In this document: positions 1-11,699 of the stretch, piece after piece
How positions within the stretch are numbered: the first letter of the stretch is position 1
How the letters are laid out: each line of letters begins with the position of its first letter
Assembly (NCBI GenBank): GCA_008828725.1
Contig: MEHQ01000248.1
Coordinates: 1-64,000, forward strand
Direction of reading: 5' to 3'
DNA: 64,000 nt
DNA from: Saccharina japonica
Taxonomy: Eukaryota; Sar; Phaeophyceae; Laminariales; Laminariaceae
The notes under the pieces: model-generated
The model's database searches: none
What the model was told of the DNA's origin: nothing
The model's input: the letters and a program-made list of their open reading frames with translations, nothing else
Position numbers and translations under genes: made by a program

Positions 1-7
1 TTAACGG

Positions 8-610
8 TGTGACCGCATGTGACAGTGTGGTGGACGTGCTAGTCCAGAGGCTTGGCGCGAGCCGCTGTGAGGCGTGCTCGTCAGCTTCGCTCAGAAGAAA
101 TGTATGATGATGTTGAAAAGGTGGCGCTCTCGGGCCAAGGTGGAAGAAGACAAAAGAAAAGATCAGACAGAGCTGAGAAGATGGGTTGTGAGCTAGGGGG
201 GCGCAACCAGCCTCGACACGCTCGGCTCTACGGCTAGATGTACTCTATCGGGTGGTTGTACACACCGACCCACAGTAACGTTCCTTGGATGCTTACTCGT
301 GACCGTTCCACGCACTACGTACTGTTCTCAAGAATGCTACGAACAGTGTCTAGATACCCCGCATATTTTCTCAGAATGTTCCTTTTCATATTCCGCCGCA
401 TATCCATGGCTGTACTGATACCAAGTACTATTCGTACGTACATGACGGAGTACGCCCTTACTTCAATAGCACGCTATGCTACTGAGTTAGATAGATAGGC
501 TGGTGCATACACCTACTATTATACCTGCTACTATGATACGACATTGTTCCCGATCAGCGACTTAGTAGGCTACTGGTTACTGCTGCTGTAGCATAGTACC
601 TACATCAACA
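8..610 (-). repeat. 3' LTR of the gag-only element
   Basis: This aligns base for base with 3394-3995 (offset 3386), apart from scattered substitutions and a few indels. It starts TGTGACCGCATG and ends CATCAACA. Because gag lies on the minus strand, this copy is the downstream LTR. Open frames inside it (for example 238-498) are not supported as genes. Confidence 0.88.
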
Positions 611-1445
611 CGACCCCTCGATGTCGGTAACAAAGGTTAGTTACTGTTAGCCATCGGAACAAGTTACTCAGTCAACTTGGTCTAACATAACGTTCTCGTG
701 CTCGATACTTACGGCAACTGACTACGTACGTCCGTCATATATACGGTAGTATAGCTACTAGAATGCTGTTATCTCGACAACTCCCACTGCTGTTGTTACT
801 TCGTGTACTTTACTTGTCTGCATATTACGTGTGGTATCCGTTGATGCGTCGCAACAAAGGTTCATTACTCCTTTGCCGCGCCGCAACAACATCAACCGTT
901 CCGGCTTCGCTTACGACGGGTGATCAATCCTTCTACAGCTCACGCAGCAATTACTACGCGTAACCTGGCAACGTAAAGGCATAATGTTGTGACAGATTTG
1001 AAGCAAGGGCAAGCGTACAAACCGTGTACATTCACAGACAAACCTTAGAACCCGCGCGGGTCTAACTATACATATACCAGACATACTCGATACGACATTA
1101 CTCCGTACGCTTAATACTACGGCACCGTTATCGGCCGTATGATTTACTTTTGAAAGTATAATGGTCGGACAGCAGTCTTTACCTATCACACTTTTGCTTC
1201 TGAAACACACTCCATACTGCCATGGTATCGTACTCCCCAAAGGGTGGATGAACAGTTGAAAACAGGCTTGTGTCAAAGGCAAAATGTATTACTGCAAAAA
1301 ATCTCAACTGGATCTCAAGCGAAAAACATCATTTTAATGATCAGTTTGTTGACCAAGAAACATTACTATTAATAACAGGCTACCACATCTCTGCCCGCCC
1401 CATACAAAGAAGACGTGTGGCACTGCTATAAAACAAATCTTGCCA

Positions 1446-1870
1446 TCAAGCTGGTGCGACCCCAGGCGATGAAGATGTCCTCCTCCCGGCGGTCCAGATG
1501 GTGATGGTGCAGCGGCTCCGGATAACGATGTCCCAGCAGCCCCAACCGATGATGATGTCCAACGACTCTAGAAGCGACATTCCAGCAGCCCTGAATCGAT
1601 GATGATGCGGTAATCCCAGAAGACGTTCTCCCCCGGTGATTCCATAATAGTTGATGCTGTGGACCGATCCCGAAAGACGTCTCTCCGGCGACCCCACGAT
1701 AATTATGCGGCGATTTCGGAGACGACGTCCCGGTCAATCCCACGATGTGCGACCCCGGGCGATGCGATGCTCCAGCGGTCCACGATGATGCTGATGATAA
1801 TGATGACGGTGGCGACCCCAGGCAACGATGATATTGCTCCAGCGATTCCAGTCTATGATACTCCTTGCTG
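1446..1870. repeat. Degenerate internal tandem repeat of the LTR element
   Basis: Units of a few tens of bases recur with the themes GCGACCCCAGGCGATGA and CGATGATGATGTCC, interspersed with CCAGCGGTCC. The block lies downstream of gag in element orientation, where pol would be in a complete element. The long frames crossing it on both strands are low in complexity and are by-products of the repeat. Related but decayed sequence is present in the second copy near 49.2-49.8 kb. Confidence 0.6.
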
Positions 1871-1888
1871 CGGGGGATAAAGTGCCTC

Positions 1889-3009
1889 TTAGAACTGGAA
1901 GCCGCCGTCGAAGTTGTCGTCGAAGTCGTCGTCGAAGTTGATGGCCAGCTTGTCGTCGTTCTCAGAGGGAAGGGAGTGGGCGCCGAAGACAGCAGCAGAA
2001 AACACCCCACCGTCCTTCGGGCGCGACGTTCCTTGCTTGTAGCAGTCTGCGTCGTTGTGCGAAGTGGTCTTGTGAAGCGAGCACCATTTCTTCGTAGTGT
2101 CCCTTGCGGATCCTCCAGACTTCCTGCTCTTCCCCGTAGAACCGTTGTTCCGCTTGTCGTTGGCCTTGCCGGGCACGGCACAGCCGCTCTTGTAGTGCCC
2201 CTCTTTACCGCAGTTGTGGCAGATGATGCTGTTGGTGTCAGCTGCTGACTCCACCGACATGGCCACGCCACGCCCAGCGATGCCCCTGCCCTTGTTGCGC
2301 GACAGGTCATCCAGGTACAGATGGCGCATAGTGGCCTGAATCTTCGGCAGATCAAATTCAGGGTCCTTGTAGGTGGTCACCTTTATGTCCCTGTACTTGT
2401 CCGGGAGGCCTTGCACTATGATGTCCTTGAAGTGCCGCTCAGTGACGGGTTCTTTCACCGCCGACGTTTGGCCTGCATTATGTAGTGATCCGGATCTTCA
2501 TCCGGCTCCATAGTTGTGGCCGCGAGCGCCGCCTGCAATGCGCGAATGGTCTCGTTAGTGACCCTGAGATACTTGTCCTCCAGTTCCTTAATTGCCCTCT
2601 GGCCATCTCCACGAGTCCCACGTTCGTCGTGTGCGTGCATAGCCACCAAGAGACCCGCTGCCTTGTCCGTGACTAGGTACAGGATCGCATATAGGTCCTG
2701 GTTGGCACGGTCGAACACAGCCTGGCGCTGTTGAACGGTCCTTCCAGGAGTGTCCAGCAACCCGGGTGTGAACAGCGGTGCAGGCGAAATAACTTCATTC
2801 GATTCTGCCCCGTCCGTACCCGCAGTGTCTGTTTCCTCTGTAGGCCTGCTCTGTCCTTCCATCACGGCAAAGATGTCCGGGCGTTGCATACTGAGTATGA
2901 AGCCTGTCTTCTTATGCCACTCGCTGAAGTCCTCGGGTTTCTCGCCGTTAAACGGCTTGATTCCCCTCATGACGTTGATGAGGTTGCCGGTGATGGTGGA
3001 GTCTCCCAT
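1889..3009 (-). pseudogene. gag: Retrotransposon Gag (UBN2/copia-type), frameshifted
   Basis: The reading frame starts at 3009 (MGDSTITGNL) close to the 5' LTR. It runs 184 codons to a TGA at 2455-2457, then continues in the overlapping -1 frame (2458-1889). The first part resembles the N-terminal Gag region of copia-like elements (family resemblance, not searched): a conserved FNGEKPEDFSEW stretch near residue 20 and a helical region with YAILYLVTDKAAGLLV. The second part carries FKDIIVQGLPDKYRDI, a zinc knuckle CHNCGKEGHYKSGC (CX2CX4HX4C, nucleic-acid binding), and a second Cys/His motif CSLHKTTSHNDADC that I associate with stramenopile copia elements. The C-terminus is acidic and ends GGFQF. 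Such a Gag would form the particle that packages element RNA. The frame change has no recognisable slippery heptamer, so I read it as a mutation, probably with a small deletion, rather than programmed frameshifting. Confidence 0.8.
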
Positions 3010-3393
3010 ACTCGCAGTCCGTCGTAGATATGTAGATATGTAGAGGATGCAGTAAAACGACGCATCCGAGAAGATTACAACCAGGTCCCTGTAGAATAAT
3101 GAGTATGATACGTAGCAGCGCAGCAGCTCCAGATGATGGTGATCTTGGCAGCTCTGCCGGGATGTTGACGTTGTTCTTCGTAGCAGCAGTTGATCCCAGA
3201 TAGATGACGATGATCTTCCTAGCGATGCGGCGTAACTCGCTGCTGTACGTACGAGTACGAGTACGTAGCAACTCGGACCTCAGGTGTAGTCGTTACTTGA
3301 CGTACCTGATGGGCCGCAGCTCTACGCGAAGCGCCAAACACGTCGGAGGGCTCTACCCTTTACGGTCGTTCGGTATATTTGTTTTGTGTGACC

Positions 3394-3995
3394 TGTGACC
3401 GCATGTGACAGTGTGGTGGACGTGCTAGTCCAGAGGCTTGGCGCGAGCCGCTGTAAGGCGTGCTCATCAGCTTCGCTCAGAAGAAATATATGATGATGTT
3501 GAAAAGGTGGCGCTCTTGGGGTCAAGGTGAAAGAAGACAAAAGAAAAGATCAGACAGAGCTGAGAAGATGGGTTGTGAGCTAGGGGGGCGCAACCAGCCT
3601 CGACACGCTCGGCTCTAAGCTAGATATACTCTAGCAGGTGGTTGTACTCACCGACCCACAGCAACGTTCCTTGGATGTTTACTCGTGACCGTTCCACGCA
3701 CTACGTACTGTTCTCAAGAATGCTACGAACAGTGTCTAGATACCCCGCATATTTTCTTAGAGTGTTCCTTTTCGTATTTCGCCTCATATCCATGGTGTAC
3801 TGATACCAAGTACTATTCGTACGTACATGACGAAGTACGCCCTTACTTCAATAGCACTCCATGCTACTGACTTAGATAGATAGGCTGGTACGTACACCTA
3901 CTATTATACCTGCTAGTATGATACGACATTGTTCCCGATCAGCGACTTAGTAGGTTACTGGTTACTGCTGCTGTAGCATAGTACCTACATCAACA
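3394..3995 (-). repeat. 5' LTR of the gag-only element
   Basis: Upstream LTR in element orientation, paired with 8-610. A heptamer TGTGACC is repeated directly at its inner edge (3387-3400), so the exact boundary could lie 7 bp further left. Compared with its partner it shows mainly C-to-T and G-to-A changes, several at CpG. Confidence 0.88.
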
Positions 3996-4560
3996 GTGGC
4001 CAAACCAGGGTACCATTGTACTTCAGTGACCGCGACGACCCCAGGGCGCCATGTCATTGGTCAGCGCCGGCCACCACCCGACGCTGGCCATAAACCCATC
4101 GGGTATACCCGATTTTGGCTACTCAACCCCCAAGAGGTACCCGATTATTACACCCACCTACCCGAAAATGGCCGGGCTGTTCGACCGCAACGGCTCAGCA
4201 GCCCACCACACACCAGCCGACGATTATTACGCACCACGCACCAGCATACGTATCACGACGTATCGCGACGTATTCAGCCGAGTTTCAACCTGTTACCGAC
4301 GAATCCTTCTGCTTGATACATATATACTTCGAAGTATATATATACCCACTCAGCTTGCAAAGATGAGTTTCGACAAAATCCTCGATCTCACAGCTGTGTT
4401 TTTTTCTTTTAATTTTTCTAATATATATTATATATATATTCATGACTTGGGTGATTGCCGACTTGGTGGTTTCGGCTGATTGGCTCGGGGAGCTAAATAA
4501 GAAAGCGCGGCATTAGAAAGTGAGCTTTCGCGCGAGCCCAGAATAAAAAAAGTCAGCCTG
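3996..4560. other. No gene recognised
   Basis: The sequence has scattered GGGTACCCGATT-like motifs and an AT-rich stretch (4325-4440). At 4505-4590 a block with AGTCAGCCTGAACCTGATTT resembles one at 17640-17700, which suggests a small dispersed repeat. No convincing coding frame was seen. Confidence 0.4.
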
Positions 4561-4605
4561 AACCTGATTTCCGGTTTCTTGTGAGATGGCTGGTACTACT
4601 GCTGT

Positions 4606-5010
4606 ACTCTTGCTGTTGTGCTGTGATGAGGTGTGATGGGGTGGCTTCTGGTTGGGAGAAGGAGAGAGAGCGCTGTGAATCAGCTACTACTGCTCCTACT
4701 GCTGCTGTGCTGAAGTGGCTAGTAGCTTGTGCTTCGGAGATAAGGGAGAGAGAGAGCGGTGCTATGTGGGTGAGAGAAGGAGCGAATCAACTACTACTAC
4801 TGCTATGCCATGATGAGGTGGCCTGCTCTTGGGAGGAAGAGAGAGAGAGCGCTGTGAATCATCTACGAGCTACTATACTACTGCTGAGCTGTGAGGTGGC
4901 TGGTGGCTGGTGGTTCGTCGAGGAGGGAGAGAGAGAGCGGTGTTTTTATAGGTGGGAGAAGGAGCGAATCAACCACTACAGCTACACAGTAGTACAACTG
5001 CTGTGCCGTG
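4606..5010. repeat. Tandem duplication, two ~179 bp units
   Basis: Landmarks such as GAGAGAGAGCGCTGTGAATC (around 4661 and 4840) and GAGAGAGAGCGGTG (around 4749 and 4928) recur 179 bp apart. Each unit also has an internal half-repeat around GAGAGAGAGCG followed by CTACTACTGCTG. A 167-codon plus-strand frame (4581-5084) spans the block, but its composition simply follows the repeat. Confidence 0.75.
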
Positions 5011-8000
5011 ATGAGTGGCTTTCGGTTCGGCTACTACTGCTTACAGTCGCATGTCACTTACATCAGCTGGGGCCTATTATATGATCGAGTTGCCGGCCAG
5101 TAGTATTGTGTTCCTGGTAGTCAAGCCGGGGGGGGGCGGGGGCTTCTCTCTACTGTCCCTGTAATTCAGTTTTGTGTGTATTAATATGTAGTGTTAAGGC
5201 GCAGATGAGGGGACGGTGTCAGGTACCCCCTCCCCCCCTTCCCCTCGCCTCGCCACTCCCCCCCTGTCGGGAGGGTCGAAGTTGAATATTTTGACGTGGT
5301 GTGTCGAAAACACATTCTGCGGGCCCCTTCGGGTACATGTCTCTGGTCTAGACGACGACGATACAAAGAAGAATAGGCGCCACCGGATTATCACCGAACA
5401 GCATAGCAGTACAGCAGGATAAGCTGCACAACACCCAGCAGCCGCTGTGCAGGTTGTTGCCTTTGTGACGACTGTGCGGTACCATTTTTGCGTGCACAGG
5501 ACCCATAGCACACAGGTAGCAGGGGGGGTCCAGCAGGTCTAGCTGTGACTGCTACGAACTGCTGCTGTATTCTATCTTTGTGTATGCGTGTGCGTGTGTT
5601 TGATGTATGTTATGTCATTCTGAACACAATAAGGTGGGCGATTCCTAACGAAAACGCCCTCTCTGATTTAAAGTACCCGCGCAGTACTGCAGCGGTATAA
5701 AACGGCTAAATACGTAGCTACTACCCGTTACGGGTGTGGATACCGCTTCATACTCGTCGAGTATTTGGGCCCCGAGTACCCGGCTCTTCGACGGGTATCC
5801 GGGTGTTTCACGAGAACTCGGCTGCTAAACCGGTACCAGGGCACCCGCCAAAAATGAAGTATACACTCGCATCTAAGACCGGAGGACTCGTCGGGCAAAA
5901 GCTCTATGATTTACCAGGGACTCGCTTGTGTATACTCAGCTGTACAGCGCAGAATAGCCGCGAGAACTCTTTGTTGTGTACTGCAGTGTGCACTCTGCTC
6001 TCCAGCACAACATCTAGATATATCTGTGTTCTCTCTGTGTACTCACTCGAAAAGTGTATTGTGTATTGCACCTGCTCTGTGCTATGCTCTCGGTACTATT
6101 CCGTGCACAACCCCTTCTGATGTATGTGTGTACTATGGGTGTGCTCTGTGTGTGTATATAGTCTTCGTACTGAACTCTAAGTACTCTGCGTACTCTGTGT
6201 AATATATGCTGCTATAGTAGTGTCCTGTGAGTGTCTGCTCAGGGTCATTCATAAAGAACAAAAAAAAAAACTCACGATTCGTGGTATTTTTATTTTGTCA
6301 TGATGACATGATGCTGCAGTACTGTACAGTAGTATATTATTATTATCTTTGCCATCCGACAATGTGCAGCATGATCTTCAGCGTTAATCACTCATAAAAT
6401 TCCCAAAAGCAGAAAACCACGGAAACCAAGGAAACCTATGCGTACAGTCTAACACCCTTCTATGTCTGCTTCCCGCCAATATTTATTCACATACATATAT
6501 ATGCTACATATCACGGCTCGTGACTTTCCAAATCATGAAACGAAAATAGCTGATAGGTAATATTAGGTATGTCATAGTTTATGCACGGTTGGTGAGATTT
6601 TTTATAACTCGAATATCCACGAATAATTAAAATCCAAGAATCTTTGCGAGTGGTGCACGAGTGGGGTCGGGCCGGGCCGGAGTGGGCCCGTGATAAATTT
6701 TCGAATCACCGACAGAGGCCCGACATTGCCTGTGATATTTCAATCTCCCGCACCGTCGGCCCAGTCCGGCCGGCGAGATTCTAATCGCACAGGTCGTCTG
6801 CCCGTCCTAGCCTGGATTCTTAGGATATTTTGCTGCGTTTTTTGTTTGCGCTTCGTATATCGCCTCTTTCTCGAGGTTTCGAGGCCGCAACGTGCTCGTC
6901 CACCAGCATCCAGGCGTTGCTTTGGGGAGCCTGTTGCTGTCCGCAATCGGTGTACGAAGCAGAGTCAGCTATATGCCCCTGTACCGGTCATTGAATATAC
7001 CGTTGGGTGGCGTGGGTAATACACAAAATGCCTTTATCAGGCGCATTTACTACAAAACAGTAGTATACGAGTAACGCCACGACAAAACAAATGTCACAGA
7101 TTATGATTTTGTGTTTTTTCACGTTAAAACATAATCACGTCAAGATTCACGAGTTGTTCTTCGTGAATCTACTCGAAGTACCAACTCACCATTCAAAACA
7201 AGTACAGCAGTAGTGGGCGCCTGAAACTGAGAAACAACGCGTCAATAAAACGAGCTCACATTGGCACGAATAATAGACATCATCGGAAAAAGAAACGCAG
7301 TTCATCAGCGGAATCGACTATAAATCCCACACAATAGTTAGATCAACGTCGGAAACAAAATAAGACGTTGAGCTTGGACACCTAACTGAAGTTTCGTAAC
7401 ACCGGGAGCCCACTGTACCTTACATACGATATCATCTCGTGTCACTTGGTTTCGTTGGGAATGGCCATCACTACTTATTTTTGCTTTGAACAATGCAGCC
7501 GTACATGCCACGAGTATGGTCCAAAAAGAAAACTGTGAACAACGTGTGATCCCTTTTTAACTTGCGACACCCCCGGGATTTGAAGGGACCGACATCCCAA
7601 AGGGGAACCTTGTATATATGTACACAGTAGATAGTAATGTACGTCTCGTGTGTAAGCCGAAATATCCAAATCGTTTTCGCTTCAGACCGGATTCCGCTCG
7701 GAATACTTTCGACGCCCTCGCGAACGGTTTACGGGCCGCACTTCTCAAAGGTCGCGTCCCTCAGCATCTACAGCGCCTATTCCCACCGCGCTCACTCTCG
7801 AGTCGCGCGTCGCCGACGAGTGCGTGGACCCCAAACTGGGCGGACCTTGCGGAGATGAAGAGACATTGAAGTGATTTTTCGAGACATACTTTGTTTTTTT
7901 CCTGGCTCCTGGAGATTTGTTTCGTGTGCTACAGCGATCTCGATCTCGAATGTCGTTGGGATACATATCATATCTTCTCTCTCGGGTACACCACCGCTTT

Positions 8001-8041
8001 CTGTCGGCTATCTCTCTGGGCGTCGACTTTAGCCCTCCGCC

Positions 8042-8416
8042 TTGCCTCGTCCACTGCAAGTGCTACAGCAGCAAGCAGCAGAAGCAACAGTTTGTCCAAA
8101 CCACAATAGAGTTTTGAATAATACGAGTACTCGTATTCGTATACCGGTACTACTCCTTGTTTTCGTAAAATTCTCTATATGTCTGCCAACTCGAGAGTAT
8201 CAAGTAAAACATATGTGTACGAAGGACAGCGTGTGCTGGACAATGGACGACGAATACGCGTACGGCTGCGGTTACGGGGGGAACAACGAGAACGAACTAT
8301 GGTGTGTGAACGAAAAGGAGGTGCATGGTTTGTTTTTGTTCAATGTGGATCCTGATTACTTCCCTTATAATAGGTACGAGGATATACAGTACCTGGTACG
8401 AACTGCTTGTCGTTGA
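8042..8416 (+). CDS. Uncertain short ORF with hydrophobic segment
   Basis: This 124-codon open frame is not recognised. Its second half has a protein-like composition: a hydrophobic segment (VLLLVFVKFSICL) followed by a Cys-, Tyr- and Asp-rich tail containing CGYGGNNENELWC and VDPDYFPYNRYEDIQY. No homologue or clear splice pattern was found. It could be an exon fragment or chance, and nothing nearby supports it. Confidence 0.15.
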   Translation: MPRPLQVLQQQAAEATVCPNHNRVLNNTSTRIRIPVLLLVFVKFSICLPTREYQVKHMCTKDSVCWTMDDEYAYGCGYGGNNENELWCVNEKEVHGLFLFNVDPDYFPYNRYEDIQYLVRTACR

Positions 8417-9041
8417 CACTACTTTATGTACTGGTATATACGAGCACTTGTACCCAACGCGGCAGCATCTGGTCGTAGTAGCACAGCCGTAGATAGTTTA
8501 AAAAAAAACATGCTACAGCTGCAGCAATCAGTATGTACGTGTATTATATTACACAACACGATCTGGTAAACGCACGCAGGATCTACTACTGTACGTCTGG
8601 CCGCTGAATCCAACATTCAAACATGTACCAGGCTGTACATCTAACCACTGCGTCAAATAAAAAAAGAAATCACCAAGTATCGTCTACGAGTCCAGCAGTA
8701 GTCGTAGGAGTACACGAAAATATACGAATTGACACTTGCTAGGATGCAAAGGAGAGAAGACACAAAACCTCACTAACATAAACACACACCGCAACCAACA
8801 AGCAATACGCATGTAAGGCCGTATGTGGTACATAAAACCTCTCCTGTAGAACTACCCGCCTTCCCAGCACCCCGGCACCCCTCCCCTCCATTACTTGACA
8901 TGAATATTCGAGGAAATAAGTAAGTACGCCCTCAGTCGACACTCCCGCGATATCTCGTCCCCGCCCCCGTCCCCGCCGCCGCGTGCAGGGAGTACTTGAC
9001 CAGAAGGAGAGGACAAGCGTAGGCGATAGCGTTTCCTATAT

Positions 9042-9512
9042 ATGCCCTTGCAAGCACGGTTCGGAGCAAACTTCAGCACCAGGCGGCGTATAGGGGTGTT
9101 TTCATGGGGGTGGAAAACCAGTGCGGGCGTGGATCATGCTTTCCACACGCCATGGATATGCTTCCTGGGAAGCAATGGAGAATTTTCCTTGGGAGGTAGT
9201 GCTGAGGTTACCAAGGCATCAGTGATGCATAATTGTTTCCTGAGGGCTACTTTTTGTGGGGCATGTCGTTTCGTTCTGTTGTGGTGGGAACACGGATTGC
9301 CGAGCAGAGACGTTAGCAGGACGGCAGTCCAGAGGTACTGCTGTTGGAGGTTTGGGAGTTACCTCTATAGCACGGAGACCGGTAGAGGTAGCTGGCCAGA
9401 CGGGGGCTCGGTGGTCTCTACGGTAGTTTCGTCATCGACTGCCGGCCTTTGCCCGGTAGCCGGAATACTAATCATCACGGTCGTGAATTCCGACGTGGAC
9501 CGTGTAACATAA
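9042..9512 (+). CDS. Uncertain ORF of 156 codons
   Basis: This open frame is among the longer ones in this part of the window. It has no recognisable motif, signal peptide or membrane segment beyond a weak hydrophobic C-terminus. Length alone is weak evidence in sequence of this composition. I list it only so the stretch is not passed over. Confidence 0.1.
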   Translation: MPLQARFGANFSTRRRIGVFSWGWKTSAGVDHAFHTPWICFLGSNGEFSLGGSAEVTKASVMHNCFLRATFCGACRFVLLWWEHGLPSRDVSRTAVQRYCCWRFGSYLYSTETGRGSWPDGGSVVSTVVSSSTAGLCPVAGILIITVVNSDVDRVT

Positions 9513-10689
9513 AACCAAAACGACATGTTGTGGGTGTGTCTAATGATTTTTCGTAATGTATGATATGCGAGCAAAACACCGCGATCGGATCATGGTGAAA
9601 GCAACCCTCAGGCACTCTAATGGTATAAAAACAAAACGCCTGGTTTCCCACAATATACCCGCCCGTCCCCGCCCTGTGTCTGTTCAGTCGACACCGCTTC
9701 CGCAACCGCTACGGAACTAGAACATGCACATAACCCAGGGGTTTTACACCCCCCCAAAAAACCAAAACGAATGGCACGTCGGCGTCGTTGTAGACGACGC
9801 TATCTGAAGAAACGGCACAGAAAAATAGCGCTGCAACGTCACTGCTGCACGGGCCACAGGAAAACACCCTAAACACACCGGGTTCGACCCAAACACCCCC
9901 ACCCTTTGCATTCGCACCTTCTTTGCCCGACACACCGCCGTCAGCGCCTTTTTTACGTCTAAAAAACGGTGGAAATCAGGCGTAAGAAAATGTTACCAGT
10001 CCCACTAATACGAAACGAAAACAATTAGTGTCACTCCTACAGGGCCTAATCACGAATAAACCGGAGGTCTGCGATCACTGGAAGAACGAAATAACTACCG
10101 CATATTATTAGGAAACAATCTTCACTTGGTTTTAGGTTGATACCCCCAGGGGTGTCATGCTTATGTTTGTGTGCTCCTGCGCATCCACTCAGAGTCTGCA
10201 GCCACCTTGAACCCGTACACGCACTCCCGCCTCCAGGAAAAAACAAAACAAAACATATACATATATATTTAAATGCGTGTACGTTTGCAGTCAAAACAAT
10301 CTACAACCCGCCCTATTGTAGTACAAAAGGCAAGGGTCCGGAGTCGTCGGAACTATCGAATTGAGTCAACCCGCCCAAAGGTTCGACAAATATGTCTACT
10401 TACAAACCAAGATGAATCGTTTTCGGGAATTATCACTTCAGTACCAACAATAACTCTCAATTTTCTGCCGGGTACAAAGTTGATGTTTTCTTCCACGCCA
10501 CATTTCCCCGCCTCGCCGTGATCCCATTCACATAAACTGAAATGGTAGAAGAGGGGACCCCATCTATCGCCATACTCTCCCATACATGTCGATAAAAGGA
10601 CCACACCAGTGGGAACCCATCTGCCTGGACCCCCTGCCCAAACACCCCCGTCCACAAAATCGGCATGCTCGAGAAATTCGATCAAAGAG

Positions 10690-11100
10690 GGTTTATAGAG
10701 AAGTCTTGATATCGGCTACCATTCTTGCGGAGTATATTTTTACTGCGTATATTCCGAAGAAAAATGAAACAGCAGCGCCTATTATCGGCTGATGGCATGT
10801 TACGTTTTGCAATAAGTCTCAACACACTGTTAGCGGTACAAAAACGTTGGTTTTTATATTTTTTGTAGGTTCTACGGTATTCGGGCGTTTTCTTGCGTAG
10901 GGGTGAGACATATGACACAAGAGAGGTCGATAGAGAGGTCTTGATGTCAGCTATCTTTCTTCTAGGACGCACTTTGTACTGAATATCGAACACAAACCGA
11001 AAACAGCAGCGCCCAAAATTGTTTGACGGCATGCTTTATTCGGTATTGACAAGTCTGCCGATACTCAAAGCAGTACACAAAATCTAATCAAACGGTGTAT
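10690..11100. repeat. Diverged tandem duplication, ~235 bp period
   Basis: Stretches such as GGTTTATAGAGAAGTCTTGA (10690) and GGTCGATAGAGAGGTCTTGA (10925) lie 235 bp apart. Further matches follow, including ACAGCAGCGCC and GGCATG. The copies are clearly diverged, so the duplication is old. Confidence 0.65.
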
Positions 11101-11699
11101 TTCGTGTAGGAAACCAAGCACATATTGGAGCCACCGATCGATGAATGGTATTCAGTGGTACAGGCAACCACAGCAGAAGTAGCTGCAACGCAAGGAGTAG
11201 AATAGGGGTTAACTTCACAGAGAAGTCAAGCATCGAATGGGTGATATATCAATACAATCTAAAGTAGAGCTTGGTATATCCGCATAGTGAGGTAGATAGG
11301 TAGATTGCTGCTGTCGCCTGCACGTTGAACCCGGCTCGTTAAATTTAAACGTGACCGCAAAGTTTTACTCATTCGTGCTACAGGCATACGAGCCTAATGA
11401 AAAGCTGTTGTGGAGTCGACGTCGCTCTACACGCCACTACGGCAAACAAACATTTGGAGACTATTTGTGCGCCAGACATTATGATCCCAATCTCTTCGGT
11501 GGGAGCGAAATGGAGATCGCAGGGAAGGGAGCAGTGGAAGGGCGGACGCCGGAGCAGTTAGCACCACCCTAGGGAAAGTTAGTAGGAACGATGAGGCCGG
11601 AGGCGTTGGGAGCCCTACCGTGGATGGTCCAAGAACTGGAGCGATGAACGTTCCAGGCGTTTGTGGGACACATAAGGTCGAATAGGGAAGATCCGTCAG

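Larger units (their letters stand above)
8..3995 (-). mobile_element. Gag-only LTR retrotransposon (TR-GAG-like)
   Basis: Two direct repeats of about 602 bp (8-610 and 3394-3995) bracket an internal region whose only recognisable gene is a gag on the minus strand, so the right LTR is the element's 5' LTR. Both LTRs begin TGTGACC and end ATCAACA, the usual TG...CA termini. A short purine stretch (GAGGGG) lies just inside the 3' LTR in element orientation. No tRNA-like primer site is evident next to the 5' LTR. No target-site duplication is seen: the flanks are AACGG and GTGGC. The ~2.8 kb interior has no protease, integrase, reverse transcriptase or RNase H frame, so the element cannot mobilise itself. 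Its size and content match the class known in plants as TR-GAG. The LTRs differ by a few percent by eye, mostly transitions. Confidence 0.85.
5085..10685. other. Region without a supported gene
   Basis: Both strands were read and no recognisable protein family, tRNA or rRNA was found. Small landmarks are a GT-rich stretch (5575-5615) and several A- or T-rich runs. Two uncertain open stretches are listed separately. Confidence 0.4.

Noticed and set aside
1426..2355. 309-codon minus-strand frame across the LTR element
   Set aside because: Low-complexity shadow of gag and the internal tandem repeat in another frame.
8..3995. Target-site duplication for the LTR element
   Set aside because: The bases flanking the two LTRs (AACGG and GTGGC) do not match.
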